Assembly: GCF_943181405.1 (NCBI RefSeq)
Contig: NZ_CALPBY010000009.1
Coordinates: forward strand, 151,174-215,173
Direction: 5' to 3'
Source of the DNA: Cellulosimicrobium sp. Marseille-Q4280
GTDB taxonomy: Bacteria; Actinomycetota; Actinomycetes; Actinomycetales; Cellulomonadaceae
DNA length: 64,000 nucleotides
Part shown: piece after piece, positions 1-7,491 of the stretch
Numbering within the stretch: the stretch's first letter is position 1
Layout of the letters: the number at the start of each line of letters is the position of its first letter
Notes under the pieces: generated by a model
Database searches by the model: none
The model's input: only the letters and a program-made list of their open reading frames with translations
What the model was told of the DNA's origin: nothing
Translations under genes and position numbers: made by a program

Positions 1-2096
1 TGCAGGACGCCACCCGCCCGGTGCTGCAGGTCACCACCGCGCGCGTCGGCGTCGACAAGCCGGTGCTGGAGTGGACGGACACCTCCCCGGAGCTCACCGA
101 GTCCTGGACCGTGTTCCGCATCGCCAACCCCGAGGGCACGGGGTCGGGCACCGCGACGACGTGGACCGCGGTGATGCACCTGGGCGCGGGCATGCTGACG
201 TGGACGGACACGACGCTGCCGGCCGGGTACACCGCGCAGTACACGGTGCAGGCGACCCTGGGCGACGGACGCCAGGGCCCGACGTCGAACCAGGTGAGCA
301 CCGGCCTGCGCCCGGCTGCCCCGACCCTGACCGCCACAGGCCGTCAGGCGTTCGTCGCCCTGTCCTGGAACCGCACCGACGGCGCCGACGCCTTCGACAT
401 CTACCGCGACGGGACCCTGTACCGGAACTGGGCCCAGATCCAGGGTGCGGCCACCGTCTCGGCGTCGAGCGTCGCCTGGTCGGACCAGACCGGCGTCGGG
501 CACTCCCACGACTACCGCGTCGTGGCGATCAACCGCTGGGAGCGCGCCGCCACCGACCCCGCCGGCGCGAGCTCGGGCAGCGCCCAGCGCAACGTCGTCC
601 CGGTGGGCACCGCACCGACCGCCGAGCTCGGCGAGCCCGGCCTGCGCACCACGCGCCTGGTCTCGGCCGCCAACGCCGCCGCCGGCGCGTTCACCGCGGC
701 CGCGACCCCGCGCATCGCGTCCACGGAGACGACCTCGGCGTCCTGGCAGAACACCGTCACCTGGACCCCAGCCGGGTGGACCGGCTCGGGCCCGACGACC
801 AAGGGCGGCGTGCACCGTGACCGCGGCTGGGAGACCCAGCAGCGCGCGACGACGTCGGCCGCGTGGGCGAACCTGTGGGCCGGGGCCTCTGAGCAGGTCG
901 GCGCAGCTGTCTCGCGCACGGCGACCGCGGGCTACTCCGAGGCGTCCATCGCCGGGCAGTACCGCTACTACCAGGTCCGCACGTGCAATGCGGTCGGATG
1001 CTCGGCGTGGTCCTCGCAGGGGTCCTCGCTGCAGCGCCCGCCGACGCCGTCGTGCACCGCCGTGGCGAACTCGACCCGTGCCGCGACGGTGAACGTCACC
1101 CGGCCGGCGATCGCCTCGACGTACACCAACACCGAGGTCGTCGGCGGCGTGCCCGCAGCGGGGGTCGGCGTCGCCGGCACCGGCAAGGCGAACAAGACCT
1201 CCTGGGGCATCGACCACCTGCGCCACTCCACGGGGCAGACCTTCACGACCCGCAACGCCAACGGCTCCAAGGCCAACGGCGGCTGGTCGAACACCCGCGC
1301 GTGCGCAACCACCACGCCCGTGCTCGCCGTGTCGATCAGCGGCGTGAGCTCGACGACCCGCACGGTCAACGCCTCCGCCGCGGTCACCAACGGCACCAGC
1401 CGCAACATCACGCTCGAGGGCGTGGCGACCGTCAACGGCACCAGCGGCCGGTGGGACCCGCTGCGCCACGCGACCGGTTTCACCGTCACCGCCCGCAACA
1501 GCGACGGCGTCAACAACGTCGCCGCCCAGCGCGCGATCTCCACCCAGCGCCTGACCGTGGCCACGCCGGCGCGCCCGTCGTGCTCGGCCACACGTGACGC
1601 CCAGTACGCCCCGACGACGGTGCGGTTCGCCTCGAACGGCGCCCTGTCGCGCTCGAGCGCCAACGCCTCCAGCCCGGGCTACTACTCGGCGTCGACGACG
1701 GCGACCAACACGAACTCCGACGGCTTCAACTCGGTCTCGGCGAGCTCGTCGAACTCGTGCGGCGTCACCGTCGAGCAGCGCCCGTGGATCAACGCGGGCG
1801 CGTCCGGCGGCGCCCCGTCGGCGGTCTGCGCCAACTACGTCGCGCACGGCAAGGTCAAGGACCTGCTGCGCTCTGCCTCCAGCGGCGCCACCTACCCGGG
1901 CTTCACCATCTCAAGCCCGGCCTCGGGCTCGTTCAACGCGGACTACGGCACCTACCTCGGTGGCCAGGCGAGCGACATGACGCTGCAGTGCGTGATGTAC
2001 CGCGACCACGACCTCGTCAACAACATCACCGGCCAGGTCAACGGCACGTACAAGCTGTCGGTCATCTGGAGCCTGGGCGCAGGCGGTGCCGTCTGA
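1..2096 (+). CDS. Large Fn3-like surface or structural protein, 5' end missing
   Basis: The frame is open from the first bases, so this is the C-terminal ~697 residues of a longer protein and its true start lies outside the window. The visible part is a chain of beta-rich, Ser/Thr/Ala/Asn-rich modules. Two near the start resemble fibronectin type III repeats (for example the stretch around LSWNRTDGADAFDIYRDG). Later modules share phrases such as LRHSTGQTF/LRHATGFTV and TARNSDG. There is no C-terminal membrane anchor or sorting signal; it ends in a plain beta-like segment. A hairpin follows. Such proteins occur as adhesins and as phage or conjugative-element surface proteins; I cannot choose between these. 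Confidence 0.75.
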   Translation, partial: QDATRPVLQVTTARVGVDKPVLEWTDTSPELTESWTVFRIANPEGTGSGTATTWTAVMHLGAGMLTWTDTTLPAGYTAQYTVQATLGDGRQGPTSNQVSTGLRPAAPTLTATGRQAFVALSWNRTDGADAFDIYRDGTLYRNWAQIQGAATVSASSVAWSDQTGVGHSHDYRVVAINRWERAATDPAGASSGSAQRNVVPVGTAPTAELGEPGLRTTRLVSAANAAAGAFTAAATPRIASTETTSASWQNTVTWTPAGWTGSGPTTKGGVHRDRGWETQQRATTSAAWANLWAGASEQVGAAVSRTATAGYSEASIAGQYRYYQVRTCNAVGCSAWSSQGSSLQRPPTPSCTAVANSTRAATVNVTRPAIASTYTNTEVVGGVPAAGVGVAGTGKANKTSWGIDHLRHSTGQTFTTRNANGSKANGGWSNTRACATTTPVLAVSISGVSSTTRTVNASAAVTNGTSRNITLEGVATVNGTSGRWDPLRHATGFTVTARNSDGVNNVAAQRAISTQRLTVATPARPSCSATRDAQYAPTTVRFASNGALSRSSANASSPGYYSASTTATNTNSDGFNSVSASSSNSCGVTVEQRPWINAGASGGAPSAVCANYVAHGKVKDLLRSASSGATYPGFTISSPASGSFNADYGTYLGGQASDMTLQCVMYRDHDLVNNITGQVNGTYKLSVIWSLGAGGAV

Positions 2097-2113
2097 CCTC
2101 TCGGCCACCGCGT

Positions 2114-2158
2114 GCCCGGGGCATCTGTACCCCGAACGGGTGAAAGAATGCCCCGGGC
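2114..2158. terminator. Hairpin after the Fn3-like gene
   Basis: An 11-bp perfect inverted repeat (GCCCGGGGCAT and its complement) flanks a 23-nt loop. There is no strong T run, as is common in actinobacteria, so it may terminate transcription or have another regulatory role. Confidence 0.45.
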
Positions 2159-2174
2159 CAGCCCGACTGCGAGG

Positions 2175-2184
2175 TGCCGCACAT
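2175..2184 (+). promoter_or_regulatory. TGCCGCACAT element upstream of the 2237 gene
   Basis: Exact TGCCGCACAT. The next start codon is 52 nt away and has a GGAG SD, so a transcript starting about 10 nt after the element would carry a short leader. Confidence 0.6.
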
Positions 2185-2236
2185 ATAGGCGCCACGACGA
2201 GGGAACGGCCCTCACAGTGACCGAACGGAGCAGACG

Positions 2237-2890
2237 ATGAGCATCAAGATGAACCGCCGCCAGCGGATCGCCGCCGCGATCGCCGCCGGTGTCGTCGCCC
2301 TGGGTGTCACCGCGGGCGTCGTCGTGGCGAACGTGCAGGACGAGCCGACCGTGCGCGAGCCGGTCGCCACCGCCGAGCCGGCCGCCACGACCGAGCCGAC
2401 CACCCCGTCGACCCCGGAGCCGACCGAGGCCGCCACCCCGGAGCCGGTCATCCCGGCAGCCGCAGGCGAGATCGTCTCGGCAGACCTCATCGACGCTGCC
2501 CGCGACGCGGGCGCACAGGTGTACGTCTCGCCGAACGGTGACGGCTCGGGTGTCGTGGTCGACCCGGCCGCGGCCCTGCCGGAGCAGGTGCAGGTCGACA
2601 TCACGTCGCTGCCCTCGCAGCCGAGCACGATGCAGGACTTCTCGGACATGTCCGTCGCGCAGGGTGCCCAGCACACCGCGATGAAGGACGCCGGCATCAA
2701 GGCGTTCTACGTGACCCGCGCCCCGTACATCGAGGGCACGAGCGTCGTCCGGCTGGACTGGATGGTGTTCGCGCTGGGTCTGGACGACGCCGGCTCGTTC
2801 GGCTCGACCATCGCCCCGACCCGTGAGGGTGCGCTGGCGGCGGCCGCTCCGATGCTGGCTGCCTACCCGGGCGTCCCGGTCATCGGCTGA
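2237..2890 (+). CDS. Membrane-anchored exported protein, function unknown
   Basis: The 217-residue product has a charged N terminus, one membrane segment at about residues 13-31 (AAAIAAGVVALGVTAGVVVA), then a Pro/Thr/Glu-rich linker with repeated EP pairs to about residue 75 and a compact C-terminal domain of about 140 residues. The layout suggests an extracytoplasmic domain held on a stalk. A GGAG SD lies before the ATG. I do not recognise the C-terminal domain. It sits ahead of the conjugation-like genes and may belong to the same envelope module. Confidence 0.7.
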   Translation: MSIKMNRRQRIAAAIAAGVVALGVTAGVVVANVQDEPTVREPVATAEPAATTEPTTPSTPEPTEAATPEPVIPAAAGEIVSADLIDAARDAGAQVYVSPNGDGSGVVVDPAAALPEQVQVDITSLPSQPSTMQDFSDMSVAQGAQHTAMKDAGIKAFYVTRAPYIEGTSVVRLDWMVFALGLDDAGSFGSTIAPTREGALAAAAPMLAAYPGVPVIG

Positions 2891-2893
2891 TCC

Positions 2894-2929
2894 CCACCGC
2901 CTCGCGGCCTCATCGTCGCGGGGCGGTGG
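2894..2929. terminator. Intrinsic terminator-like hairpin
   Basis: A 13-bp stem (CCACCGCCTCGCG with one G-T pair) and a 10-nt loop start just past the stop of the 2237 gene. Confidence 0.6.
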
Positions 2930-2985
2930 CTTCGGCTGCCAGCCGCTGCAGCAGCGGCGCGGGGAGTGATTCTCACCTTCCCCAT

Positions 2986-2995
2986 ATGTGCGGCG
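2986..2995 (-). promoter_or_regulatory. CGCCGCACAT element, minus orientation
   Basis: The + strand reads ATGTGCGGCG, so the element points left. I see no minus-strand gene to its left, which makes this copy an exception: inactive, bidirectional, or driving an antisense RNA against the 2237 gene. Confidence 0.4.
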
Positions 2996-3062
2996 CACGC
3001 CCGATTTCGTGCGCCCGCGTGCGCTTCACCCGACCCTCTTTCACCCCTCCTGGAGCCCCTCC

Positions 3063-3374
3063 ATGCTCGGTCTCGCCTTCCTCGTCGTCCTGGTCGCCAT
3101 CTGGCTGTGCTGGGGCTGGATCGGACGCATCTTCCTCACCGCCACGACCCTGTTCTGGGGCCTGGGCTGGCTGCTGTTCCAGGGCGCGCGCAACGACGCC
3201 GCGAGCGCCGACGACCTCGGCGTCATCGACGCCCTGCTGTGGGCCTGGCTGATCGGCGTGGCCCTGGCCAGCGCCCTGCGGTACCGCTCGCGCCGGCGCG
3301 CCGCCCAGGCCCGTGCGGGCGCCTACTACGCGGGCGGGTACGAGGACGGCTACACCGACGGGAGCGCCCGATGA
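3063..3374 (+). CDS. Small two-span membrane protein
   Basis: This 103-residue protein is read from ATG 3063, preceded by a GGAG sequence, and starts directly in a hydrophobic segment (MLGLAFLVVLVAIWLCWGW). A second hydrophobic stretch covers residues ~13-37 and a third ~55-70, followed by an Arg-rich stretch and a Tyr/Gly-rich tail. An upstream in-frame ATG at 2988 would add 25 unlikely residues. It overlaps the next gene by 4 bases (ATGA), so the two are probably co-translated. No family recognised. Confidence 0.6.
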   Translation: MLGLAFLVVLVAIWLCWGWIGRIFLTATTLFWGLGWLLFQGARNDAASADDLGVIDALLWAWLIGVALASALRYRSRRRAAQARAGAYYAGGYEDGYTDGSAR

Positions 3375-3826
3375 CCACCACCCTGCCCGGCCTGCCGTAC
3401 CTGGCGCCGGCCACGACCCCCACCGACGACCTGCAGGCCGCCACCGGTGACGCGAACGCCACCTGGCTGCTCGCCGAGACGCAGGACGTCGCGCCGGGCG
3501 ACCTGGTCCTGCTCGGCGTCGAGGGCACCGAGCTCGCCGTCGCCGTCGTCGTCGAGGTGAACCAGCACTGGGCCGCCGTCCTGCCTGCCGCCGTCGCGGG
3601 CGCGAACGCGGCCGGCCGCCTGCTCACCCCGGCTGGCCTGCCCGCCGTGCAGGCGTGGCCCGTCGAGGTGAGCGTGCACACCGGCCTGATCGAGCGCCGC
3701 ATCGCCCCGGTCGCCACCGCCAGCGAGCTTGCAGCGCTGACCGCGGGCGCCAGCGACGAGCCGATGCCCGGCGACATCGAGGCGCTGTGGTCGAGCCTGA
3801 ACCTCGGCATCGACACGGGGCGCTGA
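3371..3826 (+). CDS. Soluble hypothetical protein
   Basis: The 151-residue product has no membrane segment or signal peptide. Its centre (residues ~40-80) alternates Val/Ala/Leu-rich strands (GDLVLLGVEGTELAVAVVVE), suggesting a small beta-barrel. The start overlaps the stop of the preceding membrane protein, and the DnaJ-like gene begins 5 nt after its own stop, so 3063-4437 looks like one transcript. Function unknown. Confidence 0.65.
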   Translation: MTTTLPGLPYLAPATTPTDDLQAATGDANATWLLAETQDVAPGDLVLLGVEGTELAVAVVVEVNQHWAAVLPAAVAGANAAGRLLTPAGLPAVQAWPVEVSVHTGLIERRIAPVATASELAALTAGASDEPMPGDIEALWSSLNLGIDTGR

Positions 3827-3831
3827 GCGAC

Positions 3832-4437
3832 GTGACGACCTTCTACGACCTCCTCGGCGTCACCCCCGACGCCTCGCGCGCCCAGGTGGTGCGGGCTTAC
3901 CGGACGCAGATGCGCGCCGTGCACCCCGACACCGCTGGGGAGGCCGCCGATCCCGCGGCCGCCGACGCGCTGCACAAGGCCCACGAGGTCCTCTCGGACG
4001 CCGAGCGGCGAGCCACCTACGACCAGACCCTCGGCGGGGACGCGCCCGCAGAGGCCCTGCCGCAGCTGGCCGGTGCGCCCGTCGTGCGCCGCCCGTACTG
4101 GCGCGCGATCGTCCCGGCGGCCGTGATGGCCGCCGCCGTGGCCGTCCAGCTGGCCGTGCCCGTGCTGCGCGCCGAGATCGGCGTGTTCGGCGTCGTGCTG
4201 TGGGCGCTGGGCGCCGGCGGGGCGGTGGCCGGGTTCGCGGGCCTGCGGGCACCGGCGGCCATCGTCGCGGCGCTCGTCACGGCCCTGTACGTCGGGCTCG
4301 ATGCCCCGGCCGGGCTGCTGACCTGGGACCGGCTGCTGCTGGACGCCCCGTACCTGGCGTACCTGTTCAGCGCGGTCGCGGTCGCCTCCGCGCTGCGCTC
4401 GAGGTACCTGGACCGGCTGGCCGCGCGCACCGTCTGA
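3832..4437 (+). CDS. J-domain protein with C-terminal membrane segments
   Basis: The first ~65 residues are a J domain, with YDLLGV, a basic helix and the diagnostic HPD in AVHPDTAG at about residue 31-33. J domains stimulate Hsp70 ATPases. The rest (about residues 85-195) is four or five hydrophobic helices, so the J domain is probably tethered to the inner face of the membrane. I chose GTG 3832 because it directly precedes the conserved FYDLLGV. In this position it may recruit host DnaK to an envelope complex; that role is inference. Confidence 0.8.
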   Translation: MTTFYDLLGVTPDASRAQVVRAYRTQMRAVHPDTAGEAADPAAADALHKAHEVLSDAERRATYDQTLGGDAPAEALPQLAGAPVVRRPYWRAIVPAAVMAAAVAVQLAVPVLRAEIGVFGVVLWALGAGGAVAGFAGLRAPAAIVAALVTALYVGLDAPAGLLTWDRLLLDAPYLAYLFSAVAVASALRSRYLDRLAARTV

Positions 4438-4463
4438 GGCGTTTCGGCGCATGTTGGAACCAT

Positions 4464-6413
4464 GTGAGCGCCACACCCCCTCCTCGCCGCCGTCGCGACT
4501 CCTCGCCGAACCCGGCCGCGAAGCCGTCGCCGAAGCCTGAGGCGACCACGTCCGGCGCGAGCGGCGCCGCAGCTGGTGGCGCCGGGGAAGCGCAGGGCCC
4601 GGGAGCAGGTGGCCGGCGTGCCGCCCGCGCGAACCGTGAGTCCTCCCCGAACCCGGCCGCGCCGCCGGCCGGTGAGGGCGAGGGCCCCCGCGAGCGGCCG
4701 TCCGGGCGAGCTCGTGCCGCGCGCGCGTCGGCGGCCGTCGGCAGCGCCGCCGGGGTCGCGGGCAAGACCACCGTCGGGCGGGTCGCCAACGCGGCCGCCA
4801 CGGTCGCCGACCCGAACGCCACCGCGGGGGAGAAGGCCAAGGAGGCTGCGTTCACCGGCGCCGAGGCTGCTGTCACCGCTGCGGTCTCCGTCGCGGCCAC
4901 CCCGCTCGCCGGGAAGGTCGCCGGCCAGGTCACCGGCAAGGCGATCCGGTCGCGCAAGGTGCAGATGCTCATCGTCGGTCTCATCCTGCTGCCGTTCCTG
5001 TCGGTCGGCGGGCTCGTGATCGCGTCGGTCACGATGATGAACCAGGTCGGCGCGCTGCTGATCGGCATCGCCGAGGAGGAGGAGCGCGAAGCTGGCGGCG
5101 GCGACGTCTGCCTGCCGACCGGAGGCGCGGACGGCGGCACGGTCTCCGACCTGACCGAGGAGCAGACCGGCAACGCCCGCATCATCGTCGAGGTCGGCCA
5201 GGAGCGCGGCATCGCGCCCCAGGGGTTCGTCGTGGCGATCGCTACGGCGATGCAGGAGTCCCGGCTGCGCAACCTCGACTACGGCGACCTGGACTCCATC
5301 GGGCTGTTCCAGCAGCGCCCTTCCCAGGGGTGGGGCACCATCGACCAGATCATGGACCCCTGGTACTCGGCCGGGAAGTTCTACGACGCGCTGGTCGCTG
5401 TGCCCGGCTGGGAGCAGATGGAGGTCACGGTCGCCGCGCAGACCGTGCAGCGATCGCTCTACCCCGACCTGTACGCCCAGTGGGAGGCCACGGCCCGCGC
5501 CGCGGTCACCGAGATCACCGGCAGCACCGTCCCGAGCGCAGGCGGCGGTTGCGCCGGTGCGGTCGCGGACTGCGTCGCCCTGCCGGCGAGCCTCGAGAAC
5601 GGGCTGACCCCCGACGCCCTGAACGTGGCGCGCTGCACCGCCGCCCAGTTCTCCATCCCGGCCCGTGACATCGGGGGCGTCGGCCTGCGGCCCGCGAACC
5701 CCAAGTCCGACCACGCCACGGGCAAGGCCGTGGACTTCATGGTCCCGGACTACAAGTCCTCCGCCGGCGTCGCGACCGGCGACACGTGGGCCGCGTGGCT
5801 GATCGAGCACCACACCGAGCTCGGCATCAACTACGTGATCTGGAACGTCAAGATCTGGGTCGCGTCGAGCGCTGATGCCGGGTGGCAGCCCTACACGCAC
5901 CCGTCCGGCGCGACCGACGACACCAACGCGCACAAGGATCACGTGCACGTGTCGGTCCACGGCAACGCCGGCACCGGGTTCGCGCCGGGTGGCGACGTCG
6001 TCGGCGGCTGGGCATTCCCCGCGAAGGCAGGAGCGGTCGTCACGTCCAGCTACAGCCCCTCGCGCTTCCACCCGACCCTGGGGATCTGGCGGCCGCACAA
6101 CGGGACCGACTTCGCCTCGGCGGTCGGTGACCCGATCTACGCCGCGGCTGGCGGCACGGTCAAGTCCGTCACGCGCATGCACTTCTCGGCCGGGAACTGG
6201 GTCGTGATCTCCCACGGCGGCGGCGTGGAGACCGGGTACATGCACATGAGCCGCATCGACGTCGCAGAGGGTCAGGTCGTCCAGGCCGGCCAGCTCATCG
6301 GTGCCGCTGGCGCCACCGGCGGCGTGAGCGGCCCGCACCTGCACTTCGAGGTGAAGGTCAACGGCCTCTACACCGACCCTGTCCCGTTCCTGCAGCAGAA
6401 GGGCGTCTACTGA
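4464..6413 (+). CDS. Three-domain cell-wall hydrolase (transglycosylase-like, carboxypeptidase-like, M23)
   Basis: The 649-residue product has a long Pro/Ala/Arg-rich cytoplasmic N terminus (1-170), one membrane segment (about 172-195, LIVGLILLPFLSVGGLVI) and an extracellular part with three modules. Residues ~245-320 look like a lysozyme/transglycosylase fold (ATAMQESRLRN, SIGLFQQRPSQGWG). Residues ~385-510 resemble a D-Ala-D-Ala carboxypeptidase-like fold with Zn ligands (KSDHATGKAVDF, KDHVHVSVHG). Residues ~535-640 are an M23 peptidase (HNGTDFA, GYMHM, HLHFEV). Actinobacterial conjugation systems use such multi-domain enzymes to open peptidoglycan. It overlaps the VirB8-like gene by one base. 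Confidence 0.85.
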   Translation: MSATPPPRRRRDSSPNPAAKPSPKPEATTSGASGAAAGGAGEAQGPGAGGRRAARANRESSPNPAAPPAGEGEGPRERPSGRARAARASAAVGSAAGVAGKTTVGRVANAAATVADPNATAGEKAKEAAFTGAEAAVTAAVSVAATPLAGKVAGQVTGKAIRSRKVQMLIVGLILLPFLSVGGLVIASVTMMNQVGALLIGIAEEEEREAGGGDVCLPTGGADGGTVSDLTEEQTGNARIIVEVGQERGIAPQGFVVAIATAMQESRLRNLDYGDLDSIGLFQQRPSQGWGTIDQIMDPWYSAGKFYDALVAVPGWEQMEVTVAAQTVQRSLYPDLYAQWEATARAAVTEITGSTVPSAGGGCAGAVADCVALPASLENGLTPDALNVARCTAAQFSIPARDIGGVGLRPANPKSDHATGKAVDFMVPDYKSSAGVATGDTWAAWLIEHHTELGINYVIWNVKIWVASSADAGWQPYTHPSGATDDTNAHKDHVHVSVHGNAGTGFAPGGDVVGGWAFPAKAGAVVTSSYSPSRFHPTLGIWRPHNGTDFASAVGDPIYAAAGGTVKSVTRMHFSAGNWVVISHGGGVETGYMHMSRIDVAEGQVVQAGQLIGAAGATGGVSGPHLHFEVKVNGLYTDPVPFLQQKGVY

Positions 6414-7036
6414 TGAACCTCAACCCGAAGTGGATCGGCATCGGCGCGGGCGTGGTGCTCGTGGTCGCCGCCGTGATCGCCGTGCTCCTGGGCCGCGGCG
6501 GCAGCGAGCCGGAGCCGGAGCCGACGGCGGGCAGCGGACCGGGCGTGACGATCACCTCCCCGGTACCGACCGAGGCCCCCGCCGACGACGAGGACGGGCA
6601 GGACGACTACGAGCACGCAGAGCACGACGAGGTCGTGGTCGACCCCGAGCTCCTGAACTCGCAGTGGACCTTCGCCGAGGACGCCGACGAGCACGACGCC
6701 CACGAGCACGCCGAGGGTGACGCCTCGCAGTGGACCCCCGTCGTGGAGGAGTTCGTCGCGGCGTTCCAGAACACCGGCGTGGACGACGCGACGTGGCTGG
6801 CCGGCGTCGCCCCGTACCTCGACTCCCGGCTCGTCGAGGCGTACTCGATCCCCGGGGTCCGCGAGAACGTGATGGTCTCGTCCCTGCAGGAGGTCCGGGT
6901 GCTGTCCAGCGGGTTCTCCACCGCGCGCGCCGCCGTGATCTTCGCCGACCACGACGCTGACATGATGGTCGACCTCGGCCTTGCGGACACGCCCTCCGGC
7001 TGGGCCATCGCCCGCATCGCACCGTGGGAGGGCTGA
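6413..7036 (+). CDS. Single-span membrane protein, VirB8/TcpC-like candidate
   Basis: The 207-residue product has a membrane segment at residues ~8-27 (IGIGAGVVLVVAAVIAVLLG), an acidic His/Glu/Asp-rich linker to about 100, and a compact C-terminal domain (about 105-207). The layout and the fold-like pattern (WTPVVEEFVAAFQN, then beta strands ending WAIARIAPW) resemble VirB8/TcpC-type proteins of Gram-positive conjugation machines. The similarity is structural and weak. The start overlaps the stop of the wall hydrolase (TGATG), supporting a shared function. Confidence 0.55.
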   Translation: MNLNPKWIGIGAGVVLVVAAVIAVLLGRGGSEPEPEPTAGSGPGVTITSPVPTEAPADDEDGQDDYEHAEHDEVVVDPELLNSQWTFAEDADEHDAHEHAEGDASQWTPVVEEFVAAFQNTGVDDATWLAGVAPYLDSRLVEAYSIPGVRENVMVSSLQEVRVLSSGFSTARAAVIFADHDADMMVDLGLADTPSGWAIARIAPWEG

Positions 7037-7038
7037 GG

Positions 7039-7368
7039 GTGCCTGGAGCTCACCAGGCGCGCATCGACACCGTCCTCGGCGACTACCGCACGGCGGCCCA
7101 GCTGGCCGACGCGCTCGGACTGAGCGAGTCCGGGTTCCGCTCACGTCGAGCTCGCGAGGCGCAGCGTCGCGCCGACCTGCCCGACCCGGACCGGGCCCTG
7201 CCGGGGCAGATCGCGACGCCCGCGGCCCGCGTGCTGGGCCTGGAGGTCTGGCACGTCGACCAGGTCGACCGGATGCTCGAGCAGATCCCGCACCACCGCG
7301 CGCCCGGGCGGCCCAAGGGCGCTGGCGACGTGCGCCCGCGCCGAAGGCACGCGCCCGCGGCTTCGTGA
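7039..7368 (+). CDS. Small helix-turn-helix protein
   Basis: This 109-residue protein, read from GTG 7039 two bases past the previous stop, has an HTH-like segment at about residues 12-40 (YRTAAQLADALGLSESGFRSRR), a central region (ARVLGLEVWHVDQVDRMLEQIP) and a basic C-terminal tail. It could be a DNA-binding regulator of the upstream envelope operon. A perfect 12-bp inverted repeat lies ~22 bases downstream and is a possible binding site; that link is a guess. Confidence 0.55.
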   Translation: MPGAHQARIDTVLGDYRTAAQLADALGLSESGFRSRRAREAQRRADLPDPDRALPGQIATPAARVLGLEVWHVDQVDRMLEQIPHHRAPGRPKGAGDVRPRRRHAPAAS

Positions 7369-7390
7369 GGCGCGTCACGCCGTCGATGCA

Positions 7391-7426
7391 CGCTGCTGCA
7401 CCGCGATGCACCGAGGTGCAGCAGCG
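7391..7426. repeat. 12-bp perfect inverted repeat between HTH gene and helicase
   Basis: CGCTGCTGCACC and its exact complement flank a 12-nt spacer. It may be an operator for the adjacent HTH protein or a terminator; there is no T run. Confidence 0.55.
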
Positions 7427-7474
7427 CGCTGACGTGCCCGGACGCAGCGCGCACGGTGCGTGACGACGCGGGCG

Positions 7475-7484
7475 TGCCGCACAT
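7475..7484 (+). promoter_or_regulatory. TGCCGCACAT element before the helicase
   Basis: Exact copy; GTG 7492 follows after 7 nt. It decides the helicase start: an upstream in-frame ATG at 7456 would put the element inside the gene. Confidence 0.65.
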
Positions 7485-7491
7485 CCACCTG

